Positions 33,564 to 42,334 of a DNA stretch of 64,000 nucleotides are shown one piece after another. The stretch spans positions 174,659-238,658 of the forward strand of contig NZ_FTOI01000005.1 of the NCBI RefSeq assembly GCF_900156725.1, given 5' to 3'. The notes beneath the pieces are model-generated. The model did no database searches. It saw nothing but the letters and a program-made list of their open reading frames with translations, and had not been told where the DNA came from. Position numbers and translations under genes: made by a program. The DNA is from Kaistella chaponensis (lineage in GTDB: Bacteria; Bacteroidota; Bacteroidia; Flavobacteriales; Weeksellaceae). The stretch's first letter is position 1. Each line of letters starts with the position of its first letter.

Positions 33564-35408
33564 CTACTTTATTTCCACCATATTATCCGCCATATTCACA
33601 TCTGCCAATCTTTGTGAAAAATCAATTCCTAAAGTAGAAATCTGCGATTTGTTGTAAGGAATGGTAAAAGTATATTCTTTTTGCGTCCATGGCCAATAAT
33701 TTAAAGTCGTGAAATCGCCGTAAATATCTTTCTTTTTCCAAACATGCGTCATGTTCAATGGAATCTGGTAATTGATGACTTTTTTGTCTTTCGTCAAAAT
33801 TGAAAAATCAATCGGCATCGGAACAGTTCCATTATTGACCAAAGTAACCGTTGTAGAATTAGCGTCGTATTTCACCTCTTTAATTCCATAATCAATGGTT
33901 TTCGTCGTGTTGATCCAATAATTCTGGAACCATTTTAAATCCATTCCCGATACTTTTTGTGCGATATGCATTAAATCTCGATCAGTTGGATGTTTCAGTT
34001 TCCACGTATTGTAGAACTCTTTCATGGTTACAGATAAATTTTGCTCGCCCATAATATAGCCGAGTTGTACCAGAAAAAGTTCGCCTTTCACATAACTTGC
34101 AAATGAATAGGCGCCTCCGTTATCATGGTGATCACCAAACCAAACTGCAGGTTCTTCGATTCCTCTTTTCACAAAATTTCTGTATGCGTTCAAAGTCCCA
34201 ACAAACGGATTTGCAGTCGCAACTTTTGGCGGAAGAATTTGATGCATCACCAAATTTTCGTAATAACTCGTGAAACCTTCATCCATCCAAGGTCGCATGC
34301 TTTCGTTATAGGCCATAATTTGTTGGTTCCAGGAATGTCCACCTTCATGAACCATTAAACCAAGTAAGCCTTCTAAACTATTGGCTTCTCCTAAAATCAT
34401 GGTACACATTCCGTATTCCATTCCGCCGTCTCCACCTTGAATAAAACTGTAGGTCGGATAAGTATATCGTCCGAAGGTGGCGTTCATCAATTGAAAAAAT
34501 TGGGTAATGTAAGGTTTAGAGTCGCTCCACAGTTTTGTTTTATCCGATTTTTGGTAAACATAATACACTTTTGGTCCGTCGAGAACGGTAAAATTTTCTA
34601 CGGTATAATCTTTATCTGCAGCCCACGCAAAATCGAGCATATTTTTTGCGCTCCATTTCCAGGTTGCTTTATTTTTATCATCGGTTTTAATGGTTGCTTT
34701 TTCGTCGTAACCTTTTACTTCTAGTGGATTTTCTAAAATTCCACCGGCTCCGATCACGTAATTTTTATCTATTCTAATGTTGACCTCGAAATCTGAAAAA
34801 GGGGCATGAAATTCTCGCCCTACATAATCAAAAGTCGCCCAACCGTCGTAATCATACTCTGCAATTTTCGGGTACCATTGCGTCACGGTCATATCAATTC
34901 CTTCGCGGTTGTTTCTGCCTGAACGTCGAATTTGCATGGGAATTACAGCATCCCAATCCATTGTAAAAGTAGTAGAAGAGTTGGGTTTGATGGGAGTTGC
35001 CAATTCCACTTTCATAATGGTTTCCTGAATTTCAAATTTCAGGTCTTTTCCATTTTGTTTGATCCAATGAATGTTTTGTGCGCCTTCTTCCGTTTTGGGA
35101 ATCGAAGCTAATCGGGAAATTCCGTCTTTCTGTAATCGTGAGTCACCGTTTTTTCCTTGTCCACCAACTCTTTGATCCATCATTGATCCTGCTTTAAAAG
35201 CATTCCAATACAAATGAAAGTAAACGACCGTCAGTTCATCGGGAGAATTGTTGGTGTAGGTTAAAGTTTGTTTTCCTTGGTAAGTGAAATTTTCTGCATC
35301 TACATCAATATCCATTTTATATTTGGCGGATTGTTGATAATAAGCATTTTGCTGAGCAGAAGAGAGGGAGAAGATTAAAGAGAAAAGAATAAAAAGTCGC
35401 ATATTCAT
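33564..35408 (-). CDS. M1-family zinc metallopeptidase, exported
   Basis: 614 aa from the ATG at 35408, giving a signal peptide ending SLSSAQQ. The longer open frame to 35492 has no signal and runs into the upstream gene's end region. The zinc site HEGGH followed by Glu in MDEGFTSYYE (HExxH-x18-E) is the M1 aminopeptidase signature. The exopeptidase motif is represented by GGMEYGMCTMI. The N-terminal beta-domain (about 20-230) and the C-terminal part match flavobacterial M1 peptidases that act in the periplasm or outside the cell. Confidence 0.93.
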   Translation of the reverse strand: MNMRLFILFSLIFSLSSAQQNAYYQQSAKYKMDIDVDAENFTYQGKQTLTYTNNSPDELTVVYFHLYWNAFKAGSMMDQRVGGQGKNGDSRLQKDGISRLASIPKTEEGAQNIHWIKQNGKDLKFEIQETIMKVELATPIKPNSSTTFTMDWDAVIPMQIRRSGRNNREGIDMTVTQWYPKIAEYDYDGWATFDYVGREFHAPFSDFEVNIRIDKNYVIGAGGILENPLEVKGYDEKATIKTDDKNKATWKWSAKNMLDFAWAADKDYTVENFTVLDGPKVYYVYQKSDKTKLWSDSKPYITQFFQLMNATFGRYTYPTYSFIQGGDGGMEYGMCTMILGEANSLEGLLGLMVHEGGHSWNQQIMAYNESMRPWMDEGFTSYYENLVMHQILPPKVATANPFVGTLNAYRNFVKRGIEEPAVWFGDHHDNGGAYSFASYVKGELFLVQLGYIMGEQNLSVTMKEFYNTWKLKHPTDRDLMHIAQKVSGMDLKWFQNYWINTTKTIDYGIKEVKYDANSTTVTLVNNGTVPMPIDFSILTKDKKVINYQIPLNMTHVWKKKDIYGDFTTLNYWPWTQKEYTFTIPYNKSQISTLGIDFSQRLADVNMADNMVEIK

Positions 35409-35504
35409 TTTTAAATTTTTTAGAAATGGAAAGATAGGAATTTTTGAAAAAACAAAAGCTTTTCCACGAGAGGAAAAGCTTTTTGTTATCAATTCTGTTT
35501 TTAT

Positions 35505-37202
35505 TTATTTTTTAGACTCCGAAGAAGCTAAAATTTTCTCTAAAATTCTCAAAGTAATCAGATAAGTTGGTTTCACGCCGGTTAATCCTAATCCGCCAGA
35601 AGATAGGGTAGAACCAGTTTCCAAAGGATTATCTGAAGCGTAATAAGCATACATTACGAATAAATCTTCCGAAATATGATGACGAATTTTCGAAGCCACC
35701 TGAATGGCTTTTTGGTAATGCGCTCCTTCCATTTCCAGACCGATTGCTTTCCAAGAAGTATCCATAAAATATCTTAGAATATCTTTATTTTGAAGAGAAG
35801 TTCCCAAAACGGAAACCATTCCACCTTCAAATGCTTGCAATTCATCGTCTTCGAAATCTGCTAATTTCAAAGCGTTTTCAAAAGGATAATTATCTGCAGT
35901 CCCTTCAAAAACATGGGAAGTTGGGATCATAATATCGCCTTTTCCACCCATCAAAATTCCAGCTTTCCCCATGATGGAAATTGATTTTACTTTCATGGTG
36001 TAAATTTCGCTGTTGTAATCATAAGGTCTTAAAAGCTCGTCCATCACTTCAAAAGCTTGCTCTCCAAAAGCATAATCAAAAACCAAAATCACATCATCAC
36101 CAGAAAATTTTATTCCTGAAAAAGGCGTGTTTTTTAGGTCAGTTTTTGAAAGATCGATAATTTGAACGTCAATATTACTTCCACTTTGATCATCAATATA
36201 AATTAAACCCGCTTTTTGAGAATGTTTCAACACTTTTTCCTGCAAAGATTTTGTGTTAGAAATTTCTTCGTATAGTTTATAATCTACGTTTTTGGTGGCT
36301 TTTTTCCCGACTGCATCATTTGCATACAACATATTTTTCACCGAGTGCATGTTTGCAGAAATAATGTGCAAAGGTCGCATGTGCAGGTTGTTTTCTGCTA
36401 AAACTTGCTTCACTTTATTCGCCCATTTTTCGCCAAAGAAATGATGTCCAACTCTTTCTCGAAGAATTGCGGAGAAATATACTTCGCGCTCCCGAATTTT
36501 TTTGGAATCATTGAAGCTTTCGTTTCCAAGGTGATAAATTATTTTGAAAAGACGATCAGGGTTTTTGTCGTCACCGAAGTGATTGTACGCATTTAGGGTT
36601 TCATCAAACGTTCTTCCCAAAAGAGAGGAAAGGTGAATTAAAGCAACTTCTTTTTCTTTTCGGCTGAATTTTTTCTCGGCTTTTGCTACTTCTTCGATGA
36701 TCTTCCAAGCTCTTGTTGGTTTGTCGTTTTCATCAGAAATAAAGGCAAGATTTCGAATTTTATCCGCTTCTATATATAAGAAGGTAAGGTGAGTTAGAAT
36801 ATCATAGATTTCAGAACGGCCCAAAAGAACTTCGATATTCATTTGATGTTCGTCGATTCTGTAACAGTTTCTTCGTCTTTTTTTCGGAACGATCACTTCA
36901 AAACTTCCTTTTTCGAAACCTTCATCAGAAGTTAGGTGAATGAATGAACATTCCTCAATTCCTTCTGGAAGTCGATCCAGAACATATAAAAGTCCGTCGA
37001 GTTCGATTTTATTAGGAACGCCCATTGTTCCGTAAATTTCAGGATTGATGGTTGTTAGAAGTGTTCGTAGGCTTTCTCCGGAAATCCCGGATGGTTTGAA
37101 AAAACCGCGATAGAATAAGTGTCGCATAGAAACATAAAGTCTTTCAATCGCTTCGGTTGTTTCTCTTGCACGTGAATTTACCATAGGTGTATCTTTTGGC
37201 AA
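35505..37202 (-). CDS. DUF6909-type protein with nucleoside-phosphorylase-like C-terminus
   Basis: 565 aa, no signal peptide. The N-terminal 250 residues are helical and charged (SRARETTEAIERLYVSMRHLF). From about 360 a mixed alpha/beta region shows GKAGILMGGKGDIMIPTSH (412-430) and GLEMEGAHYQKAI (488-500). The latter two resemble the phosphorylase/nucleosidase fold, where a GDI-like loop and EMEGA bind phosphate and ribose. It appears conserved in Bacteroidetes as an uncharacterised family; I assign DUF6909 from memory. A nucleoside or nucleotide-related activity is inferred only from these two motifs. It is followed after 97 nt by the M1 peptidase gene. Confidence 0.72.
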   Translation of the reverse strand: MPKDTPMVNSRARETTEAIERLYVSMRHLFYRGFFKPSGISGESLRTLLTTINPEIYGTMGVPNKIELDGLLYVLDRLPEGIEECSFIHLTSDEGFEKGSFEVIVPKKRRRNCYRIDEHQMNIEVLLGRSEIYDILTHLTFLYIEADKIRNLAFISDENDKPTRAWKIIEEVAKAEKKFSRKEKEVALIHLSSLLGRTFDETLNAYNHFGDDKNPDRLFKIIYHLGNESFNDSKKIREREVYFSAILRERVGHHFFGEKWANKVKQVLAENNLHMRPLHIISANMHSVKNMLYANDAVGKKATKNVDYKLYEEISNTKSLQEKVLKHSQKAGLIYIDDQSGSNIDVQIIDLSKTDLKNTPFSGIKFSGDDVILVFDYAFGEQAFEVMDELLRPYDYNSEIYTMKVKSISIMGKAGILMGGKGDIMIPTSHVFEGTADNYPFENALKLADFEDDELQAFEGGMVSVLGTSLQNKDILRYFMDTSWKAIGLEMEGAHYQKAIQVASKIRHHISEDLFVMYAYYASDNPLETGSTLSSGGLGLTGVKPTYLITLRILEKILASSESKK

Positions 37203-37466
37203 AGATAATACATATTAACAGTTTTAAAAAATATCTGTGTTTTTTAGCACATTATTATTCCTTAATGTCATTGAAAAGATCCTGTTTTTAAGGAAAATTT
37301 AATTTTTATATTCCTGATTTATTCTTTTTATTTATTTTGGGCTATTAAATATTAAGGGGGTTATTGGTTAAATTGCGTTAATTTTAAATATTTCTTTAAA
37401 ATTTCTAGGGGTTAAATAATTTTTAGTTCATTTTTTTTGTAATATTGCACTTTAAAATAAAATCAA

Positions 37467-39665
37467 ATGGCGTATTTAAGATTTAAAGCATTAGAAATGC
37501 TTTCCTTTAAAGATTACAGAAAAGACAATGCAGTGGAAGTTCCTGCGAAATTATCAGAGCTTTTCTGTCAAAATGTATTTTCTGAAGAAACGATGAGATC
37601 ATATTTGACTCAGGATGCGTTCAAGTTGATACAGGATGCGATAAAAAGAGGAACCAAGATTCAGCGCGATGTTGCAGATCAAATTGCAGTGGCTATGAAA
37701 GATTGGGCTTTGAGTAAAGGAGCAACGCACTATACGCACTGGTTTCAGCCATTAACGGGATCAACTGCAGAAAAGCATGATTCCTTTTTTACCCCGTTTG
37801 AAAGTGATCGCGCGATTGAAAGATTTTCTGGTGGAATGTTGATTCAACAAGAACCCGATGCATCTTCTTTTCCTAATGGTGGAATCAGAAATACTTTTGA
37901 AGCAAGAGGTTATACTGCATGGGATCCTACTTCCCCTGCTTTTATTGTGGGAACTACGCTTTGTATTCCTTCTATTTTTATTTCTTACACCGGGGAAACT
38001 TTAGATTATAAAGCACCGCTTTTGAGAGCATTACACGCACTCGATACTGCTGCAACAGATATTTGTAAATCGTATTTTGATAAAAACGTAACAAAGGTAA
38101 GTCCGACTTTAGGTTGGGAACAAGAGTATTTCTTGGTAGATTCTGCATTGTATCAATCAAGACCTGACTTGGTAATTACGGGAAAAACTTTGCTCGGACA
38201 TTCTCCTGCAAAGGGTCAACAATTAGATGATCATTATTTCGGTTCTATTCCAACACGAGTAATGAATTTCATGAAGGAACTTGAAATCGAATGTATGAAA
38301 TTGGGAATTCCTGTGACCACGCGTCATAATGAGGTTGCACCCAATCAATTTGAGTTGGCTCCAATGTTTGAGGAAGTGAATGTAGCGGTTGATCATAATT
38401 CATTATTAATGGATATTATGGCGAGAGTTGCTCATAAACATCATTTCCATATTCTTTTCCATGAAAAACCATTTGCTGGAGTAAACGGAAGCGGAAAACA
38501 TAACAACTGGAGTTTAGCGACAGATACTGGTGAAAACTTATTAAGTCCAGGGAAAAACCCTAAGAAGAATTTACAGTTTTTAACATTCTTCGTTAATACG
38601 TTGAAAGCAGTTCATGATTATGCAGATTTGTTGCGTGCAAGTATTGCATCAGCAAGCAATGATCATCGTTTGGGTGCAAATGAAGCCCCACCTGCGATTA
38701 TTTCGGCATTTATCGGAACCCAACTTTTCAGTGTTTTAGAAGAATTGGAAAAAGTAACCGACGGCAAACTTTCGCCGGAAGAAAAAACAGAATTGAAATT
38801 AAATGTCGTAGGTAAAATCCCAATGATTTTATTAGATAATACCGATCGAAACAGAACTTCACCTTTTGCGTTTACCGGGAATAAATTTGAAATCAGAGCG
38901 GTTGGTTCATCTGCAAACTGTGCGGAAGTGATGACGGTAATGAATTCGATTATGGCAAAACAACTTCAAGAATTTAAGGTTGAAGTGGATGCTTTAATTG
39001 AAAAAGGATTGAAAAAAGACGAAGCAATTTTCAATATTTTAAGAGAGTATATTAAGGTTTCTAAGAATATCATGTTTGAAGGAGATGGTTATTCTGATGA
39101 TTGGGCTCTAGAAGCAGAGAAAAGAGGTTTGAGCAATTTGAAAACAACGCCAGAAGCTTTAAAAAGGGAAATGGATGATAAGTTTGTTGCGCTTTATGAA
39201 AGTTTGGGAATTTATACACACCGTGAAGTTGAGGCAAGAAACGAAATTAAATTAGAAAAATATTCTACCGTAATTTCTATTGAAGCGACTGTTCTTTGCG
39301 ATATCGCGAGAAACCATATTATTCCTTGTGCATTGAATTATCAAAATCGATTGATCGAAAATGTGAAAGGCTTGAAAGATATTTTTAGCGAAAAAGAGTT
39401 TAAAAAATTAGCAGGTGAGCAAATGAATATGATCGCGGAAATTTCTGGACATGTTTCTATCATCAAAGTTGAGGTTGATCGTTTGTTAGGCGCAATTTCA
39501 ACCGCAAAATCTGCAGCTAATTCTCAATTGATGGCAGAAATTTTCTGCAACGAGGTAATCCCATTGTTTGATAAGATTAGAGCGTCTTCAGATGCATTAG
39601 AAATGATGGTTGATGATGAACTTTGGCCAATGACAAAATACAGAGAACTCTTGTTTACAAGATAA
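37467..39665 (+). CDS. glnN: Glutamine synthetase, type III
   Basis: 732 aa, the length of class III enzymes (about 700-730) and much longer than type I. It makes Gln from Glu, NH3 and ATP. Characteristic are THWFQPLTGSTAEKHDSF near the N-terminus, GWEQEYFLVD, TTRHNEVAPNQFELAPMFEE, the NGSGKHNNWSLAT metal/ATP loop and RTSPFAFTGNKFEIRAVGSSAN. Type III is the usual glutamine synthetase of Bacteroidetes. It is a single gene with a perfect terminator at 39687-39722. Confidence 0.97.
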   Translation: MAYLRFKALEMLSFKDYRKDNAVEVPAKLSELFCQNVFSEETMRSYLTQDAFKLIQDAIKRGTKIQRDVADQIAVAMKDWALSKGATHYTHWFQPLTGSTAEKHDSFFTPFESDRAIERFSGGMLIQQEPDASSFPNGGIRNTFEARGYTAWDPTSPAFIVGTTLCIPSIFISYTGETLDYKAPLLRALHALDTAATDICKSYFDKNVTKVSPTLGWEQEYFLVDSALYQSRPDLVITGKTLLGHSPAKGQQLDDHYFGSIPTRVMNFMKELEIECMKLGIPVTTRHNEVAPNQFELAPMFEEVNVAVDHNSLLMDIMARVAHKHHFHILFHEKPFAGVNGSGKHNNWSLATDTGENLLSPGKNPKKNLQFLTFFVNTLKAVHDYADLLRASIASASNDHRLGANEAPPAIISAFIGTQLFSVLEELEKVTDGKLSPEEKTELKLNVVGKIPMILLDNTDRNRTSPFAFTGNKFEIRAVGSSANCAEVMTVMNSIMAKQLQEFKVEVDALIEKGLKKDEAIFNILREYIKVSKNIMFEGDGYSDDWALEAEKRGLSNLKTTPEALKREMDDKFVALYESLGIYTHREVEARNEIKLEKYSTVISIEATVLCDIARNHIIPCALNYQNRLIENVKGLKDIFSEKEFKKLAGEQMNMIAEISGHVSIIKVEVDRLLGAISTAKSAANSQLMAEIFCNEVIPLFDKIRASSDALEMMVDDELWPMTKYRELLFTR

Positions 39666-39686
39666 TTATTAGCGAAATATTTCTAC

Positions 39687-39722
39687 AAAAAGCCGTTTCA
39701 TAACTTAATGAAACGGCTTTTT
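39687..39722 (+). terminator. Terminator after glnN
   Basis: A perfect 15-bp stem, AAAAAGCCGTTTCAT / ATGAAACGGCTTTTT, with a 6-nt loop and a T-run. Confidence 0.92.
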
Positions 39723-39922
39723 ATTGTTTTTAAAGAGAGTCTTTTAATGGCTTAAATCGCGGAATTTCAGCTGGTCAAATAAAGGAGAAAGACCTTTTCG
39801 TCGTAGTTTTATAAGATTTGCTTCATAGAGAATTCAGATGTACATTATAGACGCACTGAATAAATGTTAACAAATCACAAAAAAATAAAAACCGCAATCG
39901 CTTAAATAAAGGGATTGCGGTT
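39723..39922 (+). ncRNA. Possible small RNA ending in an orphan terminator
   Basis: A 10-bp stem AACCGCAATC / GATTGCGGTT followed by TATTTTT at 39890-39928 has no coding gene in front of it; the preceding 170 nt lie after the glnN terminator. It could end a small RNA or be a backup terminator for glnN. No convincing promoter was found in between, so the call is weak. Confidence 0.25.
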
Positions 39923-39928
39923 ATTTTT
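39890..39928 (+). terminator. Second intrinsic terminator downstream of glnN
   Basis: Stem AACCGCAATC / GATTGCGGTT with a 13-nt loop and T-rich tail. Confidence 0.7.
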
Positions 39929-39973
39929 CTATTAACATTAGACTAGTAAATGTTAAATTGTGTTAAAAGCACT

Positions 39974-40023
39974 TTTAGAAAAGGGTGATTTAACCCTTTC
40001 TAAAGCCTGAATACTTACTTTTG
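39974..40023 (+). promoter_or_regulatory. Promoter of the NlpC/P60 lipoprotein gene with upstream palindrome
   Basis: An exact -7 box TACTTTTG lies at 40016-40023. The -33 region is occupied by a palindrome with arms TTTAGAAAAGGGT (39974-39986) and AACCCTTTCTAAA (39992-40004), one base bulged. No TTG box is present. A bound regulator may replace the -33 contact or repress. Confidence 0.4.
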
Positions 40024-40071
40024 CTTTGCATTTAAAAACAAATATTACTTTTTAACACAGAAAATATATAT

Positions 40072-40758
40072 ATGAAGAGAAGAGTTATGTTTTATTTAGT
40101 TGGTGTTATTGCTACTTTATCTTTGCAATCATGTGTTACGAACTACGTGGTATCAACGCCTCAAACTTATGTACATGAATACAAATCAGATGCCAAACTT
40201 GCGTCACTAGATAATAAAAGATTAGAGTCAGCGAAAGCACAATTATTAAGCAGTTTCAAGGATGAAAAATTTGCTGCGGCAAAAACCTTAGAAGCAACGT
40301 TAAAAAATGATGAAATCTCTAGAACAGTAAGATTTACTCAGAAATTAGACGATATTTTAAAAGAAGCAGAAACTTATTTAGGAACTCCTTACCGTTACGG
40401 TGGAATGACAAGAAGTGGAATAGATTGCTCTGCATTTGTACTTTCTGTATTCGGTGCAGTAACTGGGATGAACTTACCAAGAGTTGCAGCATCACAAGCT
40501 CAAGAAGGAGAAAAAATTAATAAAGAAGACCTACAAAAAGGAGATTTAGTTTTCTTTTCACATGGGAAAGGCAAAATATCGCATGTAGGAATTGTAGAAA
40601 ATGTATCTGCTGAAGGCGATGTGACTTTCATCCATTCAGCAACTTCTAAAGGAGTAATGATTTCCTCACTCGCGGATTCTTATTGGGGACCAAAATTTAG
40701 ATTTGCTAAACGAGTGTTGTCTCCTAATAATCTTAACAGTAATTTCGCAAATAATTAA
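40072..40758 (+). CDS. NlpC/P60 (C40) peptidase, lipoprotein
   Basis: 228 aa. A signal peptide ends in the lipobox LSLQSC (Cys21), so it is a lipoprotein. A helical linker (40-95) precedes the NlpC/P60 domain with catalytic Cys119 in SGIDCSAFV, His171 in ISHVGIV and His188 in FIHSA. The family cleaves peptide cross-links or stem peptides in peptidoglycan. It resembles Spr/MepS-type endopeptidases that allow cell-wall growth. It is a single gene with its own promoter and a terminator at 40785-40813. Confidence 0.93.
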   Translation: MKRRVMFYLVGVIATLSLQSCVTNYVVSTPQTYVHEYKSDAKLASLDNKRLESAKAQLLSSFKDEKFAAAKTLEATLKNDEISRTVRFTQKLDDILKEAETYLGTPYRYGGMTRSGIDCSAFVLSVFGAVTGMNLPRVAASQAQEGEKINKEDLQKGDLVFFSHGKGKISHVGIVENVSAEGDVTFIHSATSKGVMISSLADSYWGPKFRFAKRVLSPNNLNSNFANN

Positions 40759-41104
40759 AAGATTTATTCTAAATAATTGATTTTAAAGCTACCAGAAACG
40801 GTAGCTTTTTTTTGGTTGTAATGAATTGATTGATTGAAGTTTATTAATAATAAATTCAGAAAGAATTGGCAGCGAAAAAGCTCACAGACTATTGTTGAAA
40901 CTTACATGTTTTATTCCACTTCACCCGCCAAAACATTTGATAAAATAAGCACTATTAATAGCCAAGAATTTTTGGTACAGCCGCATTTTTATGAGCCTTT
41001 CAAATATTTAGTGAAGGCGAAAGAATGTCAGTTTATTCTTTTACAAGTCAAATGTCGATTAGTTTCGAAGGAGGGTAAAACTTGAATTAAGATTCATTTA
41101 CATC
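40759..41104. other. 346-bp stretch between the NlpC/P60 gene and rodA
   Basis: Contains the terminator at 40785-40813. An 83-codon frame (40834-41085, plus strand) is open, but its product has no signal, domain or compositional bias that would support coding, and no promoter precedes it. The stretch may hold remnants of a gene; nothing can be named. Confidence 0.45.
40785..40813 (+). terminator. Terminator after the NlpC/P60 gene
   Basis: A 9-bp perfect stem AAAGCTACC / GGTAGCTTT with a 6-nt loop and a T-run. Confidence 0.88.
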
Positions 41105-42334
41105 TTAAACTAAACTATTTCGATCGGTGTAATTGAGTTTGAAGAAAATAAAAGTCATGATCGAAAATGCTAAGAAAGATGATCCACCGTAGCTGAAAAA
41201 AGGCAACGGAATTCCCACAGTTGGGAAAAGTCCCATCACCATTCCAAGATTTATTGCGAAGTGCATCAGCAAAATGGAGGCAAAACAATAACCGAAAACA
41301 CGATTAAAAGTTGATTTCTGCTGCTCTGATAAATAGTAGATGCGCCCGATAAATATTGTATAAAAAAGGATCAAAACGGAAGCTCCAAAAAATCCCCATT
41401 CTTCGCCCACGGTGCAGAAAATATAATCTGTTTCCTGTTCCGGAACGAATTTTCCTTGCGTTACAGAACCTTCCTTATATCCTTTCCCAAAAAATCCGCC
41501 AGATCCGATTGCGGTTTTTGAGTACAGCAAATTATATCCAGAGGTATCGCGAAATGCTTTTTCACCTTTGTAAAGTACTTCAATTCTTTCACGTTGATGT
41601 TTAGGCATTTTTTCTAGAATTTTAGGCGAACCATAAGCAAGACCGCACAACAAGATAAATGAGCCTGCAGAATAGACCACCGCATAAATATCCCAATGAA
41701 TTTTGTAGGAATTAAATAAAATAATGATTCCATAAATCAAGGCAATTCCGATGATGATGTAGATCGGATCGATTGCTAATGCCGTCAAAAAAACAGCCGC
41801 TAAAATTCCTCCTACTCCGAAAAACCAACCACTTAAACCTTCACGGAAAAGTGCGATAAAATAGGCGGTAAATACGAGCAGAGAACCAACATCTGGGATG
41901 ACTAAAACCACCGCTGCGGGAACGCCGATAATGGTTAGAGAGGTCCATAAAGATTTTTTAACTTTCAAATTAAAATCAGGACCCGATACATAGTTTGCGA
42001 GCATTAACGAAACCCCGATTTTTGCAAATTCTACCGGCTGCATGGTGATTCCGCCAAATTTATACCAGTTTCTCTGTCCCAAAATTTCTGTTCCGAAAGG
42101 AAATAATCCGATGAGGAGCAGAATACCTGCGACATAGATCATACTGGAAAAGTTTTCGAAAAATTTGGTTCTCATCATAAAAATCATGAGACCTACCAAT
42201 TGAGCGACAAAGAAAAAAATCAGTTGTTTTTCTCCTAGAGCTTCATCAACACTATAAATATTCGCCACTGCAAAAAGAGAAATGGCGAGATAGAGAAAAA
42301 TGCTTAGCTTATCTAATCCTTCTGTCCACTTCAT
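41105..42334 (-). CDS. rodA: Rod-shape SEDS peptidoglycan polymerase RodA
   Basis: 409 aa with about ten membrane helices. SEDS-family features include QPVEFAKIGVSLMLANYV, the loop EQETDYIFCTVGEEWGFFG with the conserved Asp/Glu region, and PTVGIPLPFFSYGGSSFLAFS near the C-terminus. RodA polymerises glycan strands from lipid II with its partner PBP2. It is the last gene of mreB-mreC-mreD-mrdA-rodA and overlaps mrdA by 4 nt. Confidence 0.96.
   Translation of the reverse strand: MKWTEGLDKLSIFLYLAISLFAVANIYSVDEALGEKQLIFFFVAQLVGLMIFMMRTKFFENFSSMIYVAGILLLIGLFPFGTEILGQRNWYKFGGITMQPVEFAKIGVSLMLANYVSGPDFNLKVKKSLWTSLTIIGVPAAVVLVIPDVGSLLVFTAYFIALFREGLSGWFFGVGGILAAVFLTALAIDPIYIIIGIALIYGIIILFNSYKIHWDIYAVVYSAGSFILLCGLAYGSPKILEKMPKHQRERIEVLYKGEKAFRDTSGYNLLYSKTAIGSGGFFGKGYKEGSVTQGKFVPEQETDYIFCTVGEEWGFFGASVLILFYTIFIGRIYYLSEQQKSTFNRVFGYCFASILLMHFAINLGMVMGLFPTVGIPLPFFSYGGSSFLAFSIMTFIFFKLNYTDRNSLV

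Larger units (their letters stand above)
39666..40071. other. 406-bp intergenic region with two terminators and a regulatory palindrome
   Basis: Holds the glnN terminator (39687-39722), a second U-tract hairpin (39890-39922) with no gene in front of it, four TGTTAA motifs (39865, 39932 reverse, 39951, 39961), a bulged palindrome (39974-40004) and the nlpC-type gene's -7 box (40016-40023). No protein is encoded. Confidence 0.6.

Noticed and set aside
40834..41085. 83-codon plus-strand frame
   Set aside because: No recognisable domain, no promoter and odd composition; kept only as part of the gap description.
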